A stretch of DNA of 64,000 bases from Arthrobacter bambusae (GCF_030812595.1 NZ_JAUSSZ010000008.1:62001-126000), one strand, 5' to 3'; shown: positions 32,335-41,478, numbered from the stretch's first letter. Notes: a model not told the origin generated them from the letters alone. A program made the numbers and translations.

Positions 32335-32740
32335 ATGGGGTCAACGGTGGAGTTGTTCGCGCAGATTCGAAGGGATGCCCGAGTCGAGGGCGTCTCAATC
32401 CGGGAACTTGCCCGCAGACATCATGTGGCGCGACAGACCGTGCGAAAGGCATTGAGTTCCCCGGTCCCGCCGGAGCGGAAGACTCCGGAGCGGTCCTCCC
32501 CCGGCTCGATGCTTTCAAACCGGCGATCGATGCGATGTTGGTCGAGGACACGACGGCGCCGCGGAAGCAGCGCCATACTGCCCGCAGGATCCTGGCCAGG
32601 CTCATTGAAGAGCGGGCGCTGAGGCCGAGGTGGACTTCGGCGAAGTCTGCGTCGTGCTGAATGGGGTGAAGACGAAGTGCCGCATGTTCGTCTTCCGCCT
32701 GTCCCACGACGGCAAGGCTATCCACCGAATTTACCCGCCA
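32335..32740 (+). pseudogene. IS21-family transposase (IstA) remnant
   Basis: Three frames in order give pieces of an IstA protein: the N-terminal helix-turn-helix (VELFAQIRRDARVEGVSIRE, LARRHHVARQTVRKAL), then DAFKPAIDAMLVEDTTAPRK with QRHTARRILARLIEE, then the start of the catalytic domain (VDFGEVCVVLNGVKTKCRMF, HDGKAIHRIYP). The first Asp of the DDE triad lies in VDFGEV. The remainder and the IstB helper gene are missing, so the element is dead. Confidence 0.75.
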
Positions 32741-32872
32741 GCGGCCTGCCCCGCGGTCATCCGGACCGGCGTAAACAGTCAGTGTGGCCCCGGGTCGCCC
32801 GGCGATGTCCACGCATAATTCGGTGCGTTGAGCGAGGGCGGCTTCCCACTGCGCGAAAGCAGCCGGAGTCAT
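32740..32872 (-). pseudogene. Fragment of an unidentified gene
   Basis: The minus frame from ATG 32872 reads TPAAFAQWEAALAQRTELCV, then PGATLTVYAGPDDRGAGRW, which looks coding but breaks off at the IS21 remnant. No family recognised. Confidence 0.3.
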
Positions 32873-33089
32873 CGTATGCACTCCCGGATCTGCCGCTTTC
32901 GAACCGCGTACTTCTTTATGTGTTGACTGGAAGCACGTGGGCTGCGGCGCCAACGGAGTCTATCGTGGCAGTTGATAATGCACTCATGGTGCTCCTTGGA
33001 AGGTGATTCGCGGATGCGGTGTGTCGCCTAAGCGGGAAGGGTGCTGTCTTTCAGGTCCGGTACCGACAGCTAAACTCCACACCCACCAG

Positions 33090-33345
33090 AGCATCAACCC
33101 GAACCAGACGGCGACGTTGAAGCCGACCACGACCCCCGGCACCGGCCCGATCACGGGTGTCTCCTTCGACAAGGGGGATACGACGAAGACGGTTCCCGGT
33201 GAGGGGACCTGGTCGATCACGCTGACCCACGGGCAGCCTGTTGCCACATTTACACCGGAGAAGGACTACCACGGTGCGGTCACACCGAAGCCGTACACGG
33301 TGACGGACAGCAATGGGTTGACGGCGATGGCGAAACCCTCCGGCA
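33090..33345 (+). pseudogene. CshA-type fibril repeat fragment
   Basis: A plus frame reads NQTATLKPTTTPGTGPITGV, then TVPGEGTWSITLTHGQPVAT with FTPEKDYHGAVTPKPYTVTD and SNGLTA. This is one CshA-type fibril repeat, a surface-adhesin module. No signal peptide, start context or further repeats remain, so it is the tail of a lost adhesin gene. Site H and a strong terminator follow it. Confidence 0.65.
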
Positions 33346-33372
33346 ATTACTCCGGCCACTCACTCGCGGGCC

Positions 33373-33397
33373 GTCACGATTTGCCGCGGGGCTGGTT
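33373..33397 (+). promoter_or_regulatory. ECF-type promoter motif, site H
   Basis: GTCACGA (33373-33379), 13 bp, TGGTT (33393-33397), then TGTA. It lies between the CshA fragment and a terminator that starts 10 bp later, so no gene is served today. Confidence 0.5.
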
Positions 33398-33407
33398 TGT
33401 AATGTAA

Positions 33408-33438
33408 GCGGGCCCTCCACCAGCACCGGAGGGCCCGC
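33408..33438 (+). terminator. Strong terminator-like hairpin
   Basis: A perfect 11-bp stem GCGGGCCCTCC / GGAGGGCCCGC with a 9-base loop, ahead of the giant adhesin promoter. Confidence 0.75.
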
Positions 33439-33470
33439 ACCCCATGTCCTGCAAGAGCGAGCATTGACCA

Positions 33471-33483
33471 CCCCCCCCCCCCC
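33471..33483 (+). repeat. Homopolymer of 13 C upstream of the giant adhesin promoter
   Basis: An uninterrupted run of 13 C ends 20 bp upstream of site C. Such tracts change length by slippage and can change promoter activity. It is the longest homopolymer I noticed in the window. Confidence 0.8.
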
Positions 33484-33503
33484 TTCCGGTTCGTTGAAGC
33501 CGC

Positions 33504-33528
33504 GTCACGATCTGTCCCCTTCCCGGTT
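33504..33528 (+). promoter_or_regulatory. ECF-type promoter motif, site C, upstream of the 2142-aa adhesin
   Basis: GTCACGA (33504-33510), 13 bp, CGGTT (33524-33528), then AAGG. It lies 122 bp before the GTG at 33651. Confidence 0.7.
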
Positions 33529-33650
33529 AAGGGCGCGGCGGAAATTCGGTGTGCCCTTTCGGGCTTGTCGCGTTCTCCGCTGTGAAGACTGGTGTCAGCG
33601 ATCCTGCGGGGGTCGCTGTGGGGGCCGGAGGATTCCCGCAGAAGGACTGG

Positions 33651-36600
33651 GTGCTGGCCGTGAAGGATTTCTGGGATTCGATGTTCGGGCCGCGGCCTGC
33701 GCCGCTGTACGGGCGTCATATGGCCACAGGCGGCCGGGGTGGCCGGCGGACGGCGGTTCTGTCGCGCACGATGGGTCCGCAGGCGCTGTGGGCCGCGGTT
33801 CTTGTGGTCGTCGTGTTCGGGGTGGCGGTGCTCTCCGGCTGGACGCCCGCGTTTGCTGCGACACCGAACGCGACGGCGACCCCTGCGATCTCGATCACGA
33901 AGACCGCGGACGGTCAGCCGCCCTTCGACGCCGCCGCAGGACCGGGTAACGACACTGGTGCGAACAACAACGTGGTGCGGTCCAACCAGCTGATCACCTA
34001 CCAGGTGGCAATGTCGCTGAACGACCCGACCTCGCCTTCGCAGACAACGTTCCAGGACACGACGGCGACGTTCGCGCCCCTACCGTTGGGGTTCGTGTGG
34101 GATTCAATCCCGATCGAATGCACCGGGCCTAATACCTCCCTGACCGGGGACGGGGTGACGACGCCGTCGGTGCTCGTGTGCGACTTCGGTGACAAGTCGA
34201 CCGGCACGACGTGGACGACGAACCCCGCGATCCGGGCACTGCGTACCGCTGTGTCCGGGACGACAGTGGCCCCAACCGCGGTTCTGTCCGCGACGGGCAT
34301 GGTCAAGACCGCCGTCGGCACTGCCTCGGGGGCGTCGGTGTCGATCTCCGCTGCCCCCAAGGCGGGGGTGACGAAAGGCTATCCCAATGGGCTTGGAGCG
34401 ACGGTGGTCAACGGCCAGGCGGCGACAGGGTTCTATTGGCCGTTCGGGATCCACATCGATGATGGCTCGGACATCATCAACGGCAACTCGTTCTCCTTCA
34501 CTGACGACCTCTCGTCCCTGCCGGCAGGGGCGAAGTTCGCCGGTTGTGCGGGGAATAACTTCGACAATCTCCCGGCCAGCTTCGCCTACAACCCCGGGGG
34601 AGGTCCCTTGGCCGGTGTGCCGGGCAACGGCGGGGCCACCTGGACCTGCACCGTGGATCCGAGCAACCCGCTCCTGGTGCATGTGACCGTCACCGGGGTC
34701 AACACCAACCCGGCGCCGTCTTCGTGTCCCACGTTGGCCGGGGACACCTCACCGATCCCGCCGGGCATGTGCTACGTGAGCACCTGGGGCATCGTCGTCG
34801 GTATCCCCAACACGAGCCTGAACGGCTCCACGGGCGTCTCGGCCACGAACCGGGTCTCACAGCTGTCCGCGACCGACGCGGCAGGGAACGCCAACTATGG
34901 AGGCAATCCGGACCCGGGAACGGGGATGGACAACAACCAGGTCGCCTCCAACACCTTCCTCATCGGCAAGCAGCACGGCTGGACGTCAGTCCTGAAAGGC
35001 CCGTCCCCGGGGGCCCCAGGCTTCAACCTTTACAAGACCGACGAGTTCTACAGGGGACAGCCGGTCGGCAGCAACTTCAACACCGGCGACGGATACGTCA
35101 CCCAGAGCAGCCTGTACCAGTCGTTTGTGGCCGTGAGCCTGGGCGGCGTGAAGGACCTGCCCGCCGGGTTCATCATGTGCATGACCATCGACAACGCCCA
35201 CGACACGATCGCCACGACATCACAGCTCCCGTCCTATGCGACTGTTTTCGGCGCCCCCAATGTCACCGCGGCCGGCATCTGGACGATCCAGTACGGCACA
35301 GGCGGGAACACCGGGCTCAACTCCGGGGACGGGACCGGCTGGGCCAACCCTGCAGCGCAGCAGCAAGGCTCCTGCAACACCTCCGACTCCCCGTCCTGGT
35401 ACTCGTCCCCCTCCCAGGTCCCGGGCGGTGCCGGCGCGGTGACCAAGGTCAGGTTCGTGCTGAACCAGACGCTGACCATCGCCGACCAGGTCACCGCCCG
35501 CGGCACCGGGGCGTCCGACGTTTTGGGCGAGATCGGACTTAAGGTCCGGGCCAGCGTTCCCGGCGGCACCGTTATCCCTAACTATCAGTGGGCGACCGGA
35601 GACCCGGACGCTGTCACCGCCGCGAACCCCTCGGGCACCGTGGTCTCGACGTATAACGTTGCCGACGCTACGGGCGTTCGCGGCGACCGTGTGACCGTCA
35701 CCGGGGTCAGGGTCCTCGTAGGGAAGTCCTCTAACAAGGCCCAGTACCTTGCCGGCCAGACCACTACCTTCACCCTCACCCCGTCCAGCAGCGCCCTGCA
35801 GGCTTCCCCCGCGCCGCTGGCACAGAACATTGTCCTGACGGATACCCTCCCGTCCGGGCTGTCATATGTGGGCGGATCCGCGGTCGGGTCGACGAACTTC
35901 TCTTCAGCCTGCTCGACGACGGCCTGCGCGCCGTCATCTGTGACGGTCAACGCCAATGGGACGACCACGCTAATCTGGCAGCTTGGCACCGTGGCGGCCG
36001 GGACAGGATTGCCGAAGATCTCCTACAAGGCGCTGATCAGTGCCACCACTACGGCAGGGACCAATTACACCAACACCGTCGTGGTCGCGGCCGACAACGA
36101 CAGTTCCCCGGCCCGATACCGCACCGCAAATGCGACCATCAACATCAACGGCGGGGCTTCCTTCGCGGTCGCGAAGTCCTCACCGACTCCACTGACCCAG
36201 CCCGGGGACCCCAAGGTGTTCAACCTGGACTTCCAGAACCTTTCCCCGGTGGATTACGCGAGTACCGACTTCGTGGACTGGCTGCCGTTCAACGGCGACC
36301 AGCGCGCTCCTGCCTCCAGCTACGGCGTCGGGACCGTATCCCTCTCCGGGACGCCTACAGTGACGGCGGGGACCCAGACCGTCACGTTCCTGTACTCGAA
36401 CTACGCCACCAACCAGCTGAACATGGCCACCGACACCGACCCGACCACGATGAACGCCGCGATTCAGTGGTGCACCCAGGCCCAGTTCGGGACCCCCGGC
36501 TGCCCCGCGAACTTTGCAGCCGTGACGGGCATCCGGCTGCAGGGCGGGACCATCACCGCCCACTCCGCCACCACGATCCAGTACACGCTCTCCGCCACCG

Positions 36601-39600
36601 GGGACTCCAACGGGGACCTGTACTCGAACCAGGCCACCGGCCGGGTAGCCGGCCTGGGCCTGCCCGTCTCCTCCAACACCGCAACCGTCAAGACCGTGCT
36701 CGGCTCGATCTCCGGCACCGTGTGGGATGACAGCACCAATAAGAACGGGCTGATCGACAACGGTGAACCGGACCTGTCCGGCACCACTGTGCAGCTGCTG
36801 GACTCCAGCGGCACGGTGATCGGCACGACGACGACGAACAGTTCCGGGGCGTACTCGTTTCCGAACCTACGCGCCGGGATCTACTCCGTGCATGTGGTCC
36901 AGCCTGCCGGGTTCACAACGACCCAGCCGAACCAGGGCACCAACCCGGCCGTCAACTCCCACATCCACTACGGGACCAACACCACGGCCCCGATCACCCT
37001 CACGATCGGCCAGAACGACACCACCGAGAACGCCGGCTTCGTCAAGGACCAGCCCGCCATCGCGATTGAGAAGGACCTCAACGGGACCCACGCTAACGAC
37101 CCGAACAACCCGCTCCTCGTCCCGACGGGGTCGACGCTGAACGTGTCGTTCAAGGTCACCAACACCGGCAACCTGGCTCTGTCCCCGGTCAGCGTCACCG
37201 ATGACACCGTCACCAATTTCTCCTGCCCGGCCACCTCACTGGCCGCAGGGGCGTCGATGACCTGCACCGGCACCACCCCCGCACCGGGAACCCCGGGCGG
37301 GACCCACAAGAACACCGCCACCGCCACCGGGGCCCCGCTGGGCCTGGACGGGACCCCGCTGGTGGATGCGAACGGGAACAAGGTCCCGAACGTGTCGGCC
37401 ACCGACTCCGGCTACGCGTTCACCCCGGACCCGCACCTGGACCTCGTGAAGACCGCGACCCCGACCACCGTGAACAACGCCGGCTCCACCGTGGCGTACT
37501 CGTTCCTGGTCACCAACACCGGCAACGTCCCCCTCACGGGTGTCTCGGTGGCGGAGACCGCCTTCACCGGCACCGGCACCGCGCCCGTCATCGCCTGCCC
37601 GGCCACGGCCGCATCCGTGGCACCGGGCGCGTCGGTGACGTGCACGGCGACGTATGCGGTGACGCAAGCTGATGTGGATGCGGGCACGGTCACGAACACC
37701 GCGGTCGCCAACGGCACCCCGCCGTTGAACATGGCCCCGGTGTCCTCGAACCCGTCGTCGGCGGTCGTGACGGTGCAGCAGGCTCCGGCGATCACCCTGG
37801 TGAAGTCCGCGTCCCCGTCGGACGCGGCGCACTTCACGGTGGGCCAGCAGATCACCTATTCGTTCGCGGTGACCAACAGCGGCAACGTGACCCTGGACAA
37901 TGTCGGGATCACCGAGACCGCGTTCACCGGCCACGGCACGATGTCCGCGACCACGTGCCCTGTGACGACACTGGCGCCCGGGGCGCAGACGACCTGCACC
38001 GCCACCTACACGATCACCCAGGCTGACATTGACCAAGGGAGCATCACGAACACCGCGACCGCGGCCGGCACACCACCGGGCAGCACCACCCCGGTCGTGT
38101 CCAGCCCGTCGACCGTGGCGGTCCCGGGCCAGCAGAACCCGGCCCTGTCGCTGGTCAAGTCGGCGACCCCGGCCACGGTGAACACGGCCGGTGACACGGT
38201 GTCGTATTCGTTCCTGGTGTCCAACACCGGCAACGTCACCCTCACCAACGTGACGGTGTCGGAGGCGGCGTTCTCCGGCACCGGCGGCACCCCCGCAGTA
38301 ACATGCCCGGTGACCACCTTGGCGCCGGGGCAGTTCACGAGCTGCACCGCGAGCTACGCGGCGACCCAGGCTGATATTGATGCGGGCACGGTCACGAACA
38401 CCGCGACCGCGGCCGCCACGGCCCCGGACGACGCCGCCGTGGCGTCAGACCCGTCCTCGGCGACCGTGACCGCCCAGCAGACCGCGTCCATCGCTTTGGT
38501 GAAGACCGCGACACCGGCTCAGGTGAACAACGCCGGTGACACCGTCACCTACTCATTCGCGGTCACCAACACCGGAAACACCACCCTGACCAACGTTGCC
38601 GTGACCGAGACCGCGTTCTCCGGAACCGGCACCGCACCCGTCATTGCCTGCCCGAACGGGGCCGCGTCCCTGGCCCCGGGCGCGACGGTGACCTGCACTG
38701 CCACCTACCAGGCGACGCAAGCCGACGTCGATACGGGGGTCGTGACGAACACCGCGACCGCCCAAGGCACCCCGCCCGGCTCGACTGCACCGGTGGTCTC
38801 CGCGCCGTCCTCCGCGACCGTGACCATCCCGGCCGCGCCCGCGGTCAGCCTGGTCAAGTCGGCGACCCCGAGCACCGTGCACAACGCGGGGGACGCTGTG
38901 TCGTACTCCTTCCTGGTGACCAACACCGGCAATACCACCCTGGCCAATGTGTCGGTGGCTGAGACGGCGTTCTCCGGTACCGGGACCGCGCCTGTAGTGG
39001 TCTGCCCGGCAGGAGCATCGTCATTGGCTCCAGGCGCGTCGGTGCCCTGCACGGCGTCGTACCTGGTGACCCAGGCCGATGTGGACGCCGGGACCGTGAC
39101 CAACACCGCCACCGCGCAGGGCGCTGCGCTGAACACGGCCACCCCGGTCGTCTCGGCGCCGTCGTCGGCTACCGTGGTCATCCCGCCTGTCCCCGGGATT
39201 TCGGTGGTGAAGTCCGTGTCTCCGTCGGACGCGGCGCACTTCACCGTCGGCCAGCAACTCACCTACACGTTCGTAGCGGCCAACACCGGCAACACCACCC
39301 TCACGAACGTGACGGTGACGGACACCGGGTTCACCGGGCACGGGGTGCTCTCAGTCCTGAGCTGCCCGGCCGATACCGGGGCAGGGATCACTTTGGCCCC
39401 GGGCGAGCAACTCACCTGCACGGCGACGTACACGATCATCCAGGCGGACGTGGACGCCGGATCCATCGCGAACGACGCGACCGCGCACGGAACCCCGCCC
39501 GGGTCCGCCACCCCGGTGGACTCGCCGAAGTCGCACGTGCAGATCCCCGCTGACCAGGCCCCGGCCCTGTCCCTGAAGAAGACCGCGGACCGGGCCTCGG

Positions 39601-40079
39601 TGGCCAAGGCTGGTGAGACGGTGACGTACTCGTTCCTCGTGACCAACACGGGCAATGTCACCGTCACCGGGATCGGGATCCGTGAGGACTCCTTCAACGG
39701 CACCGGGAAGATCGCCACGGCGGTATGCCCTGACGGGGCAGCCGCCCTGGCACCGGGCGCCTCGGTGACCTGCACCGCCAGCTACCCGGTCACGCAGGCT
39801 GATCTGGACTCCGGGGTGCCGCTGGTCAACACCGCCGCCGCCACCGGCAAGACAACCACCGGCGCCGGTGTGGTCTCGAACAAGTCCATCGCGACCGTCA
39901 TCACCCCCGGCGCCCCGGTCGCGGACCCGCCCGGAGCGACAGTCGAAACCGGCGGATACCTCATCCAGACCCCCTCCACGCAGCCTTGGTGGGCTTTGGC
40001 TGCCGGGGCCTTCGCGGCAGGCCTGATCCTGGCCGTGGGTGCGCTGGCCACCGCGCGTCGCAGGAAGGACCAGCGATGA
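33651..40079 (+). CDS. Giant SdrD_B / DUF11-repeat surface adhesin
   Basis: A 2142-aa protein from GTG 33651, with GAAGGA 5 bp upstream; ATG 33681 is a possible alternative. An N-terminal extension leads to a signal helix (ALWAAVLVVVVFGVAVLSGW, then TPAFAA). Residues up to about 1020 are large beta-rich regions. An SdrD_B-type domain follows (GTVWDDSTNKNGLIDNGEPD, GAYSFPNLRAGIYSVHVVQP), then seven tandem DUF11/DUF7507-like repeats of about 117 aa (typically LVKTATP..VTYSFAVTNTGN..TCTATY..TQADVDAG). The end is ATVETGG, a short linker, a hydrophobic helix and RRRKDQR. It lacks LAYTG, and the stop overlaps the start of a sortase gene. Likely a wall-anchored adhesin fibre. Confidence 0.85.
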   Translation: MLAVKDFWDSMFGPRPAPLYGRHMATGGRGGRRTAVLSRTMGPQALWAAVLVVVVFGVAVLSGWTPAFAATPNATATPAISITKTADGQPPFDAAAGPGNDTGANNNVVRSNQLITYQVAMSLNDPTSPSQTTFQDTTATFAPLPLGFVWDSIPIECTGPNTSLTGDGVTTPSVLVCDFGDKSTGTTWTTNPAIRALRTAVSGTTVAPTAVLSATGMVKTAVGTASGASVSISAAPKAGVTKGYPNGLGATVVNGQAATGFYWPFGIHIDDGSDIINGNSFSFTDDLSSLPAGAKFAGCAGNNFDNLPASFAYNPGGGPLAGVPGNGGATWTCTVDPSNPLLVHVTVTGVNTNPAPSSCPTLAGDTSPIPPGMCYVSTWGIVVGIPNTSLNGSTGVSATNRVSQLSATDAAGNANYGGNPDPGTGMDNNQVASNTFLIGKQHGWTSVLKGPSPGAPGFNLYKTDEFYRGQPVGSNFNTGDGYVTQSSLYQSFVAVSLGGVKDLPAGFIMCMTIDNAHDTIATTSQLPSYATVFGAPNVTAAGIWTIQYGTGGNTGLNSGDGTGWANPAAQQQGSCNTSDSPSWYSSPSQVPGGAGAVTKVRFVLNQTLTIADQVTARGTGASDVLGEIGLKVRASVPGGTVIPNYQWATGDPDAVTAANPSGTVVSTYNVADATGVRGDRVTVTGVRVLVGKSSNKAQYLAGQTTTFTLTPSSSALQASPAPLAQNIVLTDTLPSGLSYVGGSAVGSTNFSSACSTTACAPSSVTVNANGTTTLIWQLGTVAAGTGLPKISYKALISATTTAGTNYTNTVVVAADNDSSPARYRTANATININGGASFAVAKSSPTPLTQPGDPKVFNLDFQNLSPVDYASTDFVDWLPFNGDQRAPASSYGVGTVSLSGTPTVTAGTQTVTFLYSNYATNQLNMATDTDPTTMNAAIQWCTQAQFGTPGCPANFAAVTGIRLQGGTITAHSATTIQYTLSATGDSNGDLYSNQATGRVAGLGLPVSSNTATVKTVLGSISGTVWDDSTNKNGLIDNGEPDLSGTTVQLLDSSGTVIGTTTTNSSGAYSFPNLRAGIYSVHVVQPAGFTTTQPNQGTNPAVNSHIHYGTNTTAPITLTIGQNDTTENAGFVKDQPAIAIEKDLNGTHANDPNNPLLVPTGSTLNVSFKVTNTGNLALSPVSVTDDTVTNFSCPATSLAAGASMTCTGTTPAPGTPGGTHKNTATATGAPLGLDGTPLVDANGNKVPNVSATDSGYAFTPDPHLDLVKTATPTTVNNAGSTVAYSFLVTNTGNVPLTGVSVAETAFTGTGTAPVIACPATAASVAPGASVTCTATYAVTQADVDAGTVTNTAVANGTPPLNMAPVSSNPSSAVVTVQQAPAITLVKSASPSDAAHFTVGQQITYSFAVTNSGNVTLDNVGITETAFTGHGTMSATTCPVTTLAPGAQTTCTATYTITQADIDQGSITNTATAAGTPPGSTTPVVSSPSTVAVPGQQNPALSLVKSATPATVNTAGDTVSYSFLVSNTGNVTLTNVTVSEAAFSGTGGTPAVTCPVTTLAPGQFTSCTASYAATQADIDAGTVTNTATAAATAPDDAAVASDPSSATVTAQQTASIALVKTATPAQVNNAGDTVTYSFAVTNTGNTTLTNVAVTETAFSGTGTAPVIACPNGAASLAPGATVTCTATYQATQADVDTGVVTNTATAQGTPPGSTAPVVSAPSSATVTIPAAPAVSLVKSATPSTVHNAGDAVSYSFLVTNTGNTTLANVSVAETAFSGTGTAPVVVCPAGASSLAPGASVPCTASYLVTQADVDAGTVTNTATAQGAALNTATPVVSAPSSATVVIPPVPGISVVKSVSPSDAAHFTVGQQLTYTFVAANTGNTTLTNVTVTDTGFTGHGVLSVLSCPADTGAGITLAPGEQLTCTATYTIIQADVDAGSIANDATAHGTPPGSATPVDSPKSHVQIPADQAPALSLKKTADRASVAKAGETVTYSFLVTNTGNVTVTGIGIREDSFNGTGKIATAVCPDGAAALAPGASVTCTASYPVTQADLDSGVPLVNTAAATGKTTTGAGVVSNKSIATVITPGAPVADPPGATVETGGYLIQTPSTQPWWALAAGAFAAGLILAVGALATARRRKDQR
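37431..39908 (+). repeat. Seven tandem DUF11/DUF7507-like coding repeats
   Basis: Repeats open with LVKTATPTTVNNAG, LVKSASPSDAAHF, LVKSATPATVNTAG, LVKTATPAQVNNAG, LVKSATPSTVHNAG, VVKSVSPSDAAHF and LKKTADRASVAKAG. They are diverged at DNA level, unlike the 354-bp repeats of the first adhesin, so this array is older. Confidence 0.85.
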
Positions 40080-40747
40080 GGCACTACACCACCGGCAACG
40101 CCGGCCGGCGGCGGCTTGTCGCCGGGATCGCCGCCGCAGCCGGTTTGGCTCTGGCCGTCGGTATCGCCGGTGCCGTTCTCGCCGGAACCGGCAGCAGCGG
40201 CGGCGGGGGTGTGCCGGACATGCGCGGGAACCTGGTCGCGCCGCTGCCTGGGGCGACACCGGCGGCCGCGAAGCTGGCGGCGATGCATGTTGTGGCCCAG
40301 GACGACGGGCAAAATTTCAGAGTGCCCGCTGTGGGGCTCGACGTGCCCCTCGGTGCGCTCGATGACGTGGACGGGGTCATCACCCCGCCCGGGTTCACCT
40401 CCGCGTACACGGTGCGCAACAAAGGGGTCACACCGGGCCATGCCGCCCAAGGGACAGTGTTCGTCGTCATGCACTCCCTCATGGGCGGCGGCATGGGGCC
40501 GGGAAACTACCTCATCGACGAAGAGCACGCCTCCTCGCGTGTCCCGGTCGGCGCGGTGATCGAGGTCGCGGGCCTGGAATACAAAGTCACCGGGTCCTCC
40601 GCGATCGACCGCGGCCAGCTCGCGAACCGGGCCGAGGTCTGGCAGAACACCCCCAACCGCCTGGTCGTCATCACCTGCCTGCTGACACCGGGCGATAACG
40701 CGCCGATCGACAACATGGTCATCTACGCCACCCGCACCACCACCTGA
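40076..40747 (+). CDS. Sortase (class F/E-like transpeptidase), adhesin-linked
   Basis: A 223-aa protein. One N-terminal membrane helix (residues 12-36) is followed by a sortase domain: FRVPAVGLDVPLGAL, then VFVVMHSLMGGG with His133, and RLVVITCLL with Cys201, the nucleophile in a TLxTC-type motif. No Arg stands within 18 residues after the Cys (the next is R220), so the third catalytic residue is unclear. The gene overlaps the adhesin stop by four bases (ATGA), indicating coupled translation and a dedicated adhesin-anchoring role. The likely target is the ETGG motif near the adhesin C terminus. Confidence 0.8.
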   Translation: MRHYTTGNAGRRRLVAGIAAAAGLALAVGIAGAVLAGTGSSGGGGVPDMRGNLVAPLPGATPAAAKLAAMHVVAQDDGQNFRVPAVGLDVPLGALDDVDGVITPPGFTSAYTVRNKGVTPGHAAQGTVFVVMHSLMGGGMGPGNYLIDEEHASSRVPVGAVIEVAGLEYKVTGSSAIDRGQLANRAEVWQNTPNRLVVITCLLTPGDNAPIDNMVIYATRTTT

Positions 40748-40773
40748 ACAATCCAGACCAAGGAAGACCCCTC

Positions 40774-41283
40774 GTGCTCACCCGCAAAACGCTTTTCGCC
40801 CGTAAGACCCCCTTTACCAGTCACGCCTTCTTTACCCGTCGGAACGTCCTGATCGCCGCAGCGGCAGGCATAGCCCTGATCGCCGTGCTCGTCTCCGCCC
40901 TCGCCGGGCTATCCTCGGGCCCGGCCCCTCAGGCAGCGCCAAGCCCCGCCGGTTCCCCGGGCCTGCCCTCGGGTGTCACCCAAGCCGGGGCCGTGCCGAC
41001 GTCCGTACCCAACGACCCCGCGGCCAGGCAGAACGTGCACATCACGGACTGTTCCCAGGCCGATGGCGGGTGGAAAGCCACAGGCACGGCCGCCAATCCG
41101 GGCAAGACGCCGGTGGATTACACGATCACAGTGTTCTTCACGACCGACCACGCCACGGTCCTCAACACCGCCGACACCACCGTCAAGGTCGAGCCCGGCA
41201 AGACCGCGGACTGGACCATCAGCAAAAAGTTCACCCCCACGCCCACAACCCTCTGCGCCCTCAGAGGCGTCGGAACAACATAA
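40774..41283 (+). CDS. Membrane-anchored small exported protein, FxLYD-like domain
   Basis: A 169-aa protein from GTG 40774, with AAGGAA upstream. An N-terminal helix (RRNVLIAAAAGIALIAVLVS) anchors a Pro/Ala/Gly linker and a beta-type domain with Cys at both ends (ITDCSQADGGWKATGTA, TLCALRGVG). The domain matches the lipoprotein at 19582-20028 by pattern, including A-D-W in the last third. Both genes directly follow giant adhesin genes. It is 26 bp after the sortase, probably in the same operon. Confidence 0.7.
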   Translation: MLTRKTLFARKTPFTSHAFFTRRNVLIAAAAGIALIAVLVSALAGLSSGPAPQAAPSPAGSPGLPSGVTQAGAVPTSVPNDPAARQNVHITDCSQADGGWKATGTAANPGKTPVDYTITVFFTTDHATVLNTADTTVKVEPGKTADWTISKKFTPTPTTLCALRGVGTT

Positions 41284-41478
41284 CCCACCGGCCAGAGACT
41301 ACCTGCGCCAAGGCGGCACAGACCCACTGACTCTCTTCACGGAAGGCCGGAATCACCACACCTTGGCCCCGCAGCGGGCTCCCGGAACCAAGGCCCCCGC
41401 CGTGGTCCCGGGAGCCATTCCACACCCGTACCGACACCCGACCCCGACCAGGGTGTCAGAACACGAAGGACACCATCC
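41284..41478. other. No gene recognised
   Basis: 195 bp between the adhesin-sortase operon and the Cys-rich small gene. Frames are open but unpatterned. Confidence 0.4.

Noticed and set aside
37690..37720. GTCACGA copies inside the DUF11 repeat codons
   Set aside because: They encode V-T-N repeats in frame and lack the second block.
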